Assembly (NCBI RefSeq): GCF_028858725.1
Contig: NC_084769.1
Coordinates: forward strand, 12,959,501 to 13,023,500
Origin: Colius striatus
Lineage: Eukaryota; Chordata; Aves; Coliiformes; Coliidae
Length of the DNA: 64,000 nt
Reading direction: 5' to 3'
The notes under the pieces are model-generated. The model did not search any database and was not told the DNA's origin. It saw nothing but the letters and a program-made list of their open reading frames with translations. Each line of letters opens with the position of its first letter. The stretch's first letter is position 1. Below are positions 38,701-50,700 of the stretch, in pieces. Position numbers and translations under genes: made by a program.

Positions 38701-41700
38701 CTGAAGTCTGAAACAAAGAAGAGAGCTGTTCAAATTGTCCGACTGTGCTGCAAAGTACTGCCTTTGCTTTCCATTGCTTAGCACATGGGTCACCGTCATA
38801 CAGATTGTCTGGCACCTCTTAAATGTAATGAATTCTCCCTTTTGTGTATTCCTTCCTCGTTATTTCCATCACCTAAAGTACTGCCATAAAAACCTCCTAT
38901 TTCTAAATAACATATGTACCTGCTAAGATATTTCATTTATAGTACCCATAAAACTGGCACCACCAGTTCTGGCATATTCTTTTTGTCTCTTTTTGCCGTG
39001 GTCTATGTAAATGAAACATCAGTTCCTGAGGACAAGGTGCATGTCTCAGCTCGGTATGACCGACACTGTGCCTTTCCAAAATAATTTGTGAGAAGCTGTA
39101 AATCTTTTCAGTTAAAAAATTAAAAAGTGGAATGTTTTAAAAACACTTGTAGGAGACAGGCTGTAAGCACTGCCTGTGTTCTCACTGCGTAGGAGATTCT
39201 CACAGCCAGGCAGATTTATGTTTTATTGAAAACCTTGCTGCTGCCTTTAGTTCTTTGCTGTAACTGACATGCACTGAATACATTTGTATCTTCTCTCCGT
39301 TTCCAGGAAAAGATGGTACCTCTTCCCACCTGGTGACACCAGTTTCCTTTATCCCACCAGGATCCCTTATGAAGAATCCAGCGTATTCAGCAAAGTCAAC
39401 GTTCCCAACCCTGATCTGAAACGCTTTCCTGAGTTTAAGAACGCAACAGCCCATGTGGTTACACTCAGTCCAGGACAGGTACCACTCTCATACAAGCTTT
39501 ATGTTACTTGAAAGATTCTAGTAAATTATTTAACTGCCTAATTAAGTGCTAGGAAATCTTAACAAATTGACCATGCCTGCACTCATTTCTCTCAGCATGG
39601 AAACTTTCTTTGCTCACAGTTATTTTACTAGTGGGTTTTTTTGTGCAAAAACTGCAAACATTTGGAGACTTAGTTCAGTCAGCTGCCCAATTCCATCACG
39701 GTTCTTGCAATCACTTCTCATTTGTCTGCCTTAAAACATTCTTGAACGGTACTCCAACCTGCCTACTCTGAAACCAGTATGTTCTGTAAAATCTATTTGA
39801 TTAATGAGCGTGTAGATCATAGAGTCATAGAATGTTAGGATTGGAAGGGACCTTTAGAGATCATCCAGTCCAGTACCCCTGTTAAAGCAGGCCCACCTAG
39901 ATCAGGTCACACAGGAACGTGTCCAGGCAGGTTTTGAAAACCTCCAGAGAAGGAACCTCCAGACCCTCCCTGGGCAGCCTGTGCCAGGGCTCCCTCACCT
40001 CAACAGTGAAATATTTATTTCTTATATTCAAATGGAACTTTTTGTGTTCCAGCTTCATCCCATTACCCCGGTCCTGTTGCTAGATACTATAGAAAAAAGG
40101 GATGCCCCAACCTCCTGACATCCACCACTTAGATATTTATAAATATTAATGAGATCCCCCCTCAGTCTTCTCCAGACTAAACAGCCCCAGTTCCTGCAGC
40201 CTTTCCTCATATGAAGGATGCTCCAGTCCCCTGATCATCTTGGTGGCCCTGCACTGGACTCTCTCCAGAAGTTCCTGTCCCTCTTGAGCTGGGGAGCCCA
40301 GAACTGGACACAGTACTCCAGATGAGGCCTCACCAGGGCAGAATAGAGGGGGAACAGAACCTCCCTTGACCTGCTGGCCACACTCGATGCATCCCAGGAT
40401 GCCAGGACTCCCAGGTTGATAATAAAGTAAACACGATGATACTTCCATTTAGAGCACACACACACTGTCCAAAGGTTTTGTGGTGCTTTAGAAGGATGTG
40501 AATTTATTTATTATTAACCCTGTTTTGCCAAGAAAGTTCAATTATAAGTGCCTGGCCTATAGTCACACAGGTAGTCAACAACAGTATGAGAGTAAGGCTC
40601 AGATCTCAATTCCTACTCTCCTGCTGTAAGTAGTGTCCTCCTCGATTTAATCAACATGGTCTGTATTTGGACTCTGAATTACCCTCTTTCATTTGTTCAG
40701 CAGTGCATGTCCTTGTAATGCACTCTTGTGCATCTCAAACTGTCAGGCCTTTCCAAAGGCATTTTGCAATGTTCATTGCTCCAACTGCTTAAGACAGTGA
40801 AGTTGCCACCTCTAGAGCCTTTTCACTGTTCCCCTACCAGATGTTGTCACCTCTTCTGAGCTGCCAGCTCAGTGACTTCTGTGAGTGTTCCCTTAGCCCA
40901 AGCTGGCAAAGGCAGCTGCCTTCAACAATTTAAAGAATGCATTTTTGCTACTCCAGCTGATTTTGAGGAGGCAGAATGGGGAGCGCTCCTGTGAACTGAT
41001 GCAATGGCAGACTGGAGCAGGATAGTAGTTTCCAACAAGAAGATGATGTCTATTAACTGGGAAGAGTGTACTCTTCTGCTGGTACAGTTGCAAATGGGGG
41101 AGTCCATGATGAACCTTCATTGTTTGCACTACATTATTTCCTGGTCATGCTCTTACAGCAAAGGATTAGTTGTCCATTCTGCTCTTTGTAAGGTTGCAGC
41201 ATTCAATAATTTCAAGCATAAAGAATGAAGGTGAACCTGCTTCTGCAGGGGGGTTGGACTAGATGATCTCTGAAGGTCCCTTCCAACCCCTACCATTCTA
41301 TGAAATGTCTGATCCATTCAGCACTGCATTATCCATGATCCCCAACACCACTGCAATTTATAATCTCCTTTGGAATGATCGAGTGTGGTAGTGAACCTTT
41401 AATACGATCTTAATTTTAATTAGGCTTAAAGCAATTACAAATTAATCTTGCTAGGAATACAGATCTTGAGAACCAGCTCAGTAATACAAGTTGTCTGCAT
41501 TGCCATGAAGGAGATACTGTTTGGATTTCTCTGGGAAAAGTAACGTAGAGGCAATAATGGAGCAGTCAGGTATTGCCCTCATCCATTTTTTTCAGAGCCT
41601 TTTGGGTGGTGCTTGCCAGCTTCTCATCCAGAAGCTTATGGGGCAGGTGGCTGGAGACTGCTGCTTTTTGATGGAGAGGAAATGAAAGAAGAACTCCTTT

Positions 41701-44700
41701 GTTAACAAGGGAGAGAATGCCTAAATAATAACAATCTTGATACATGCTTAGCAGTAGTCTTCATGGAGAATTAATACAATGACTGCAGAATTTGCAGCCA
41801 GCTTGATTTTGTTATAATACAGAGCATCTCCACTGTCCCTCACGGGGTACACAGAGTGTTTTGGATTAGATATTGTAACAATAAAGGCTTGAAAAACATA
41901 GACAAAGGTGTTCTTAGGTATTCAGGAGAGCAACTCCATGTAGGGTGAGTGCAGCTGTGAATATCAAAAACTTCATGTGTCTAATGCCACCTCCTGGTCG
42001 TTGTTTGCTGCATGCCATTTTTCTGCAGCCTTTTAAGGCTTTTAAAGCAGAATTGCTTCCTGTAGCATTGTACCAAGGCACAATACAGACTTCGATTGCA
42101 TCCTTTGTGCCCTTTCACTGTATTGTTCAGAGGTGAATCTCCATTACGAATTTAGGTAGTTAGCTGGGACTTTTAGGTTTTATAAGGCTTTTCACAAGGT
42201 TTCATCCTGTACTTGACCAGTAACTGAGGACTGAATTTCCACAGAGGTCTTAATACAACTTCTGGTTATACATTAGTGATATGTTCTTGATTCAAATGAC
42301 TATAACATTTAGATATATAACTTAAAATACGAAGCTGAGTAGTTTTAGGGTTTGCAGCTGTACACAACTTTATCCATAATGTTACAAGCTCAAGTTGTTT
42401 CACACAAATGTAGGAACTCTGTATAAATATTTGGACCTGGTCACCTGTGTGCTGGTTGCAAGGCTGAGTGGTAAGTATGGAGCAGCAGACTGACTGCTGG
42501 TGGATTTGTGCTCACTGAACTAGTGAGTTTTCACCCAAAGCATTAGTGTTTTGTTTTAGTTGTTGAAAACTTCTTCAATATTTCTAGGAACACTTGGGCT
42601 GTTTTCACAAATACTCTTTAAAAGATTGCAAATGGGGCAAAATGTGTCTGTTCTAGTACATTCCACCCCACACTCTGGGACAAGTATCCTGTCTGCCAGC
42701 AGTGGGAAGAACCTGGCACCTCTACAAGGTGATTCATCCTCCCTGTCTTATACAATTACACTCCTCCAGGAACGTTTATCCCATCCTGTCCTTCAGCACA
42801 GGCTATAAAAGAAGCCTACACACATAGATGCCTAACTTCTTTGATGATTAAAAATAGGAGAGATGAAAACGCTACAAAAACCTGAGATGCTATACAAGTA
42901 CACGATCATTGATCATTCCTTCCTCTGTCCCGCTTCTCACCAGCTTTTTTCTTCCTTCCTGCTTTCTAACATAATTGTTCTTAATCCATCTTGCTCTTAA
43001 TCCATATCCATATCACTAGCCAATGGTAAAAAGATGAGAAAGTACATCTCAGCTTGCCTGAAGGTAGTCACGTGAGGCTCCACACATCTGCCCTCCTAAC
43101 AGAGAGCAAGCACCTCCTACACTGGACTCCTACAAACAAGGCCATTCCCTCTCACCCTGCCCCAGACAGGAGGGGTGGTGCACACCAGGACCCATGCTGT
43201 TACAGGCAGCAGCCAGCTGCCTTGCTGCCTGGCCTTGTGGCCCAGGTGCAGCTCTAGCCACCTGAGGTGCAAGGAAGGGCCTAACTGAGCTGGTCTTAGA
43301 GGCACATCAAATCTGAGAGGGATGCTCCTAACCAGCCTTGAAAAACATTGTCCCAGTGTAGGGGAAAATGGTTTTAAAAACATTACTGCTTGCTGTCTCT
43401 CACTGTGGTCTGCTGCTCAGAACCTTTCCTCCCCTGCTTTTGCTTGCCTGCTTTCTGAAAGTCTAAAAAAGGTCTGTGTCCACAGCTGCCATTATCACTG
43501 AGTTCCTGCAGACAGCTGCTTGGTTTTCCCTTTCTCTGCTCCCGCTGCAGTATCTAACACACCATGGGATTCTGCTCAGCTCAGCAGCCAGAGCTCTCAA
43601 CAGCACAGGCAGACCTCTGACATCTAACCCATCTCAGAGCAAGCAGAAATCTTCGTGAGGTCAGGGAGGGATTTCCCTATGTGTCAGTCTTAAAGAAAAG
43701 CAGCGAGAACTTCAGTTTGGGCTTAAAGTGGTGAGCAGCAGAACAGAGAGACTGAATAACCAAGAAATGTATGGTTGAGACAACAAAAAAAAAGTGTTGT
43801 GGTACATCAGAAAATGCAGTAATTCAAGTTTTTTAAAAGGCAATTAAATGCTCCAGCTAGAAGTACACAAAATGTTTTTTTTGAAGGGGCTGCAAGGGCT
43901 GCAATGAAAAACTACTTATTGGGGGAAGGAGTTTAGGTGATTAAAGGAGAACTCAGAGTTGTACAAAGCATTGTGCAGAGAAGGTGGGTAATAGTTCTGT
44001 TTCAGGGAAATAAGAAAGAATTCTCACGTGGGAAACTAGAGAGCTGGCCCCAAGTCACCCCACAGAAAAAGCAGACAGCCCAGCTCTGCCTCTAGACACC
44101 AGAGCTATTGTCTCCTTCACAGAAAAGGCAAAGGCTGGGATGTTCATCTGTACTAGAATTGGTGAGGAAAACACCGCTTATCCTGCAACACACACGGAGC
44201 AACCTGTGAGTGCCCGAAAAGCCAAACCAAAAAAACCCAAAGGTGAAAGCTGCCAGGTCCTAACTCTGCTTTCCCACCCCTTCCCTGAGCTTTGCTCCAT
44301 CCCATGCCTGGGTCCCACTGGGCACAGCACAGCAACAGCCCCATTCCAACCCTGCTCATGGTGCTGGGCACGTGTTTCTGAAGTCAGTGGCCCTCAGTGC
44401 TCTGTTTCAGCAAGTGGGAAGACACCAGGCTGGGTTGAAGAGGGAGCAGAGTAAGAGGCATCTTCCTGGCACCAAGCTGGCCTAGGGCCCAGGCTGGAGT
44501 GTCAGTGCTCTCACTGAGCCCTCACCTGGTGCTCCATCAGAGCTGACTCTGCATATATTATTTTCTTTCTCATTGCCAGGGTTGCAAGCACCTCTGGGCT
44601 TTGCTTGGATCTCCCCACAGCCCCTCATCTGTCTTCTGCCCATCACCCTGCTGTCCTTTGGTGCTTCATTTTCTTGCACATTTACCCAAATATCTTTTTC

Positions 44701-47700
44701 TAATGAGCAGGTATTTCTTGGTATAATATTTCACTTCAGGACATGTTCTCTTTTTGAAGCAATTCCACCTTTGCCCTACCTTTGCACTGTATCAAGTTAA
44801 TCATGTCCATGGAGAATTTAAACCTGTTCTGTTCTCCGTGCTGTACAAGTCTTCATCATTGCTTCACTTGCTCTCCCAACTGTTCTCTTGGTTTCTTTCC
44901 TCCTGTTACAGACCAGAATTTCATTTTGTCTTTTCTGGGGTTTCTGTCCTACTTTGACTTCATCTGCTACATTTCCCTATCACTAGCCTAAGAATGAAAA
45001 TCATCTGATTGGTTGCTGTTTAGATGAGCATCTTCCCAACCCACCAAGATAAATATGTTCTGTAGCAAGCAGGCTAACACAAGATTATCTCTTAGCTAGG
45101 ACTGTTCTGCCTTGCTTTTGCACTTTATATTTTCCCTGTGAAATGTTTCCTGCATTTGTGTGTGTGTGTATGTGTAATATTTCACTGTGGTTTGCTTTCA
45201 CATTTCCTGTTGAAATGTAGTTTCAAATGTAGCTAAATCTGTGCCCCATATTCACACCCATATGGAAGTCTGCTTGCTTTTATTGTGGAACTGATAGCTG
45301 GAGGCGGTGATGGTGAGGTTTTGCTGCTGTGGAGTGGTTTTTTTGTTTCTAGTTTGCAAACCTAGAAGAATACCAGTTTGTAAAGGTAGAAGAATCCCAC
45401 ACTACTTCTCTCTTTGCTGAGGTTTGTGGTGGTTTTTGGTCTTTTGTTAGTTCTGCTGCTCTTTTGACAGCCCTATTTTTTGTTTTAATTACTTTTTTCC
45501 ATTTCTTTGACTTCTTTAAAGTTTTTGTCTTTCTACCTCGTGATCATTTCCTTTTATTTTTTCCTTTTGGCTGCTCTAAGTCCTTATTTTATCAAGCATC
45601 AGTTTGCTCAAAATTAAAAGAAGGAGAGCAAGTGTCTTTATGGTACCTGTTGTGCCTCTTTGAGTCATAGCTCTGTAGTTCCTCTATAAATGCATCAGCA
45701 GACAGTGCCAGCTGTGGAAACACACATCTTGGCAGTTATTACCCTTAACCTGCTGGCAAGTGAAACACGATCAGTCCCTCCAAAGACCAAGTTCCTCCTC
45801 TTTGATTTGAAAAGACTGGGCTAGTTGAGGAAATTTCCTTTTTCTCCTAGTTGCATCTCCTCTTTCCAAAGCAATTCTGTCTCTGCTTTGCATATGAGTC
45901 ATGTTTAGCCAGCACATTCCATTACTAATTTCCATCTTGTTTTTCCAGGCAGCATCTCTTACTGAAACATTTATACGCATCCCTTAATTTGCCTTGCTTT
46001 GGTTCCCTTGCTACATAGTCCCTCTGCACTGTACCCCACTTCCCTAATGTCTTCATCCACCTCTCCAGCATGCTGCAAGCTCACTCTTCCTACATGAGTC
46101 TCACAGGAGGGATCTAGTTGTTGGAAACAGCTGCTTACTGCAGCAGCTCTGCTGCCTTCTGCTGCATCAAAGTTTTCCAGGCTTCATCATTATATCCCTT
46201 TGTCATTTGGAGGGCACTCAGATTCTTCAACAGAGTTCAGTGTAAGATCCCCTACAGAGCAGATGAGCCTTTGGGACTTCTGTGTGATTCTGCAGTCAAT
46301 GAAATGTGGGCAAACACTTGCTAACAGATAAACCCATTGCAGCTGATGCAACTGCACTTTTTATTTCAAGTGCACTGAAAGCAGCATTCTGAAACTTGTT
46401 CAGTGTAGAAAACACATTTTGGCTTTAGTCTATGTAGGGTTTTGTACCCTTTTAGATGTCAGGAAGAACTAATTGGTGATATTTCTTAAAGAATGGCCCT
46501 CCACGGACTGACTTTGGTCTGTTTTGTATGCCACGCTGGATTAAAGTACCATTTCCAAATGGTTTTGACTCTGCTCTGACTGTCCTATAAGTAAGTGCTT
46601 GCAGCACTAGTGCCACAGTGATTGTTTCCTGCACAGACATTTTCTCATTAGCCATGTTTTGATGCAGCCAAGCACAGGGCTATCTAGGATATAGAAGGTT
46701 CTTTTAAGTAATTTGTGTCTACCAAGAAAAAGAATTGTCTGCAATTCAGATACAGATCATTGCTTCACTTTCCCCATCCTCAAGTGTATATTTTAATCTG
46801 TCCCTGACCATTTTTATTCCATGTCAAAAAACATCTTTTATGCTTTTCTTGATAGCTCTATGTTAATCTAATGTTCAGTAATCTGTAAAGCTTGTCCTAT
46901 ATCATCAGAACAACATTAATGTCTTTGTACCATAAAAGCCATGAGTTAAAATCAATTTTCTGTCACACCTATCATTCTGATATAGTTGTAAAGCTCTGAA
47001 CTAGGCTGTCATGATTTTTAGGACACCTTCTTTTAAATGCCTATCTAAAAGTAGCTTGTTTAATACTGGTGGTTATTTACCAGAATTAAAGCTAGATGTT
47101 GTTAATCACAATGAATGTGCACCAGGATACCTGCTTTTTGAGGTATCTCAAGCCAACTGGCAGTCCTTCTAAAGGAACTGGGAAATCTGCTCAGCTGGAG
47201 AGTCTACAAAAGCTGGGACTTTCTCTAAAGCCCTGCTCTACAGCTACCCCAGCTGCACTCCTTCTGTACAGCCAGACAAGTTATAGGGTTACAATCCTGC
47301 TTTACATGAGGAGGAGATTGAATGAGAGGTAGTTCTGGATCATGGCTACCTTCTTACATGATAGTATTGGCACAACAAGAGAGAGCAGGCATTGAAAGCT
47401 TGAGAAAAGACTCTTTAGACAAAAGAAATAAAGATCACATCCCACTCCTATTCCTTGCCTCATTGTGTCTCTGCATCCCACATCACCTTTCTGCTAGTAC
47501 CCTAGGTTTCTGCTAGTACCCTAACTCCATGTCTCCCATTCCAGGTCCTGCTCGTTCCAAGGCACTGGTGGCACTATGTGGAATCCATTGATCCCATCAC
47601 TGTCAGCATAAACTCTTGGATTGAGCTGGTATTTTCCTTTTTATGTCATGGTGACATAGCACTTCAGTGTCTGCCTGGAATTTTGTCCTTTGCTTGCCAA

Positions 47701-50700
47701 GGTCAGCCCTATTGTGTGTGCTGTATTCAGAGGCTGGGCAGACAGGAGCCCTCATGAGTGCAGTTTTTTCCTGAAGAACCTTCCAAGGTTCCAGATCTGA
47801 AGCCCCAGTTCAGCAGAAAACTCATTCAAGTTTACCTCAATCAGGCAAACAATTAAACACAAGCTAAGCTTAAGTCCAATTTGTATGGGCTAACGAGCTT
47901 TGTGCTGAATAAGGGACAACAAAACAGCAACTTGACCTCCAGCACATGCTTACAGGCAAAGCTAAATTGGAATTTAAATCAGATTAATGTGATAGGAAGG
48001 GGGTGGCAGAGGAATTTTGAATTTTTGTTTCTCTCTGATGGTTTTTATTTGCCTGGAGTTGGATTTTCTCAAGTATTTAATTAACTTTCATTTCCCCAGG
48101 CTTTGATTTTTCTTGCTCACCTTAACCAGTTTGCATGGTTCCAGGAATGGGATGGAATCATAGAAGAGTTTGGGTGGGGAGGGACCTTTAAAGGTCATTG
48201 AGTCCAACTCCCCTGTAATGAGCAGGGACATCTTCAACTTGATCATCTCAATGCTCCAGAAGATTTTCTGATTCCAATTACTTGATTGTTAATCCTAGCT
48301 TAATCTTAAAACAGAAACCACCCTTTGAAATGGCCTGTGGAAGCTGCCTCACTAAAACACCTATTGCTGCTGGGTTTTTTATAACAGCACCTTTATTAGG
48401 CTGGGAGATGAGCACATGCATTGAGCTGCTGTTCAAAGATCACGTGGTACATTTCTCATCCCAACATCAAACCAAGCATCTGCAGAGCAGAGGAACTCAT
48501 TTGGGTGTTTCTCTCGTGGAGAAATTTTCCAGGTGATGATGTGTTTAGAAAGGACAGCAGGCCCACAGCCCATACCCAGCTCTCACATAGCCCTAAGTGC
48601 AGTCAAGCTGTGTCTGGTGCCAGAGAACACACCAACAATATTGCAGAGCCACCATTTAAGCCACCTTAGGGGTAATTCAGAGGAACTGGCTATGTGCCCT
48701 GTGCTTGGAAAGACCCTGATGTCACCACACACACTTTGTACCCTCAGCTGTGCCTCACAAATTATCCCCTTCTGGAGGTGCAGGTCGGTTGGATCAGTTG
48801 TGCTGGGCTGGGAGCTCCCAGCTGGCAGGGTGATGTGCTAGCTGTAGCATTTCTAGCTGTTCTTGTCTGCTGCAATGTAAAAAACAAAGAGTGGAGCTAA
48901 TCTCCATGGCCTTTCTGCTCATAAAGGTCTTGCTGAAGTCACCAGGATCCTGTTTGGTTACAGCAAGTAGTTGTGTTGAATCATAAACAAAGGAGCATTT
49001 GCTGGACCTGGCTATTGAAAGACACACACACTCCCCCTCCTTCAAAAGCTGCCATAAACCAGGGTACTGTTGAAACCCAAGTGAAAGTTCCTTACAGCCA
49101 TTATCCCTACAGCTTGATTAATGTGGATGCCAAAAGACAATACTGAGAACATTTCCATTACCAAATCAAGCACTTCTTGCTTGCAGCTGTTACCAGCTGC
49201 TTTCATACCGACAGCCTTGAGTCAGGGCAACACTTACAGTCCTAGTGAAACCATTATTGTGGCAAGGCTTTAGAGCAGAAGTTTTAATTTGCTTTCAGCT
49301 GAATGGGAGCTACTCAAAGTACTCCTTGCTTCCCAACATACTCTTGTGCAGTCAGTACAACAATTCAACAGACCAGGATGAATACCAAGAGCACACTACC
49401 TTGAATAAGTTCCACATGTAGATATCTGGTGTTTTGGGGGTTTGTTGTATGAGGCCATTAATAAGGCAAACATCCAAAGCCACAAAATGCTAAGAGGACT
49501 TCCCTCTGCTTCTATCCCAAATTCTGCCCAGGGTTCCAGGATGAATTGCTGCCTTCAGCACTCATACTACCCAGATGCATGGCTTGCCTAACATATTCCC
49601 TGAAGCCACAAAGAGGCAGCTCAGTGCCATGGGTTGACTAGGTTACACCTTTCCTCCAAAACTTGTCTATCTAAGCATCTCAATGAAAGCAGATTTATGC
49701 ATTCACTCCCAGGCACTTGTCATTGAAACAACTAAACCACTGAGCTTGTTTGGAGAGTCTCACTGTCTCCTTCCACATACCCTTGCCATCTACATACAAG
49801 AAACCCAGTTAAGTGGGAAAGCAAACTCAAAAAGAGGCTGTAAAGTTTTGTTCTGCTATCCTAAACTAGCTAGTGTCCAGAGGATGATGCAGCAAGTGAA
49901 GGCCTGAAACAAACAGCCAGTTCCTAAAGTTTTTTGTTTTGCAGAAGAGCTTTCAGAGGAAACACGTTTTTTCCTCCTGCTGCTGTTTAAAACTGCAGCA
50001 GTGTGACAGCTGCTGTTACGTGATAAAACATTTCCTGAGGTTCCTTAGGACTCGCTTTTGTGCCCCTGTAGGCCCCAGAGAGCTGCTCTAAGATGCTGTG
50101 TGGTTTAAGTGCTTATATCAGGCACAATATGTGGATATATAAAATTTGCTCTGTACTTGCACAGGCCTTCTAGTCCTAAGGAGCTATATAAATGCATACA
50201 TTAATTAAATGCTAACATTGCATTGTAACTCCAAGCACCAGATTCAATTAACAGAACACCAATAAGGGAAAAGGTTATGTACACCCACTAGAATCTATTT
50301 TTAGCAAATCCTCACCGAGATGAGCAGTTGCCCCAGCGCCTGTGCTGTTGTCCCTGTGGGGGCTGTACACTGAGTAGGAGCATCAGAAGCCTGAAGCCTT
50401 GCACTGACTTCACACACACACACACGAGTATGGCTTTCAAACTAGGGCCATCTATTTAGTTCTTCCCAAGATCTTGCAGCTTTCTGCAGAGACTCAAGTG
50501 CTAACCTGTCTCCAATCACTTGCTGTTCCCTCGAGGCAGGATGCAGATCACGAAGCCCGTGTAGAAGAAGCAATAACTCGAGTGCTGGTATGTGCCATAA
50601 AATCAGCAGAAAATCCCAGTGATGGAGATCCCTGGCTAAATCCCACAGAGGTAAGCCTTCTCTTGCTCCCATTAGAGCACTGAGAACAGAGAATTAGTGA

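Larger units (their letters stand above)
39479..47544 (+). other. HSPBAP1: HSPBAP1 intron 5 (8.1 kb)
   Basis: Contains a 600-bp reverse CR1 (39817-40415), a short forward CR1 3' end (41231-41306), a TG microsatellite (about 45157-45175) and a 19-bp tandem duplication carrying the likely branch point (47488-47525). No exon or RNA gene was recognised. Confidence 0.85.
47629..50539 (+). other. HSPBAP1: HSPBAP1 intron 6 (2.9 kb)
   Basis: Contains a short reverse CR1 3' end (48152-48258) and a CA microsatellite (50411-50425). No exon or RNA gene was recognised. Confidence 0.85.

Noticed and set aside
50651..50683. Exon 7 extended through intron 7 to the stop near 50681-50683.
   Set aside because: A strong gtaagc donor and a matching acceptor with conserved exon 8 sequence make splicing far more likely.
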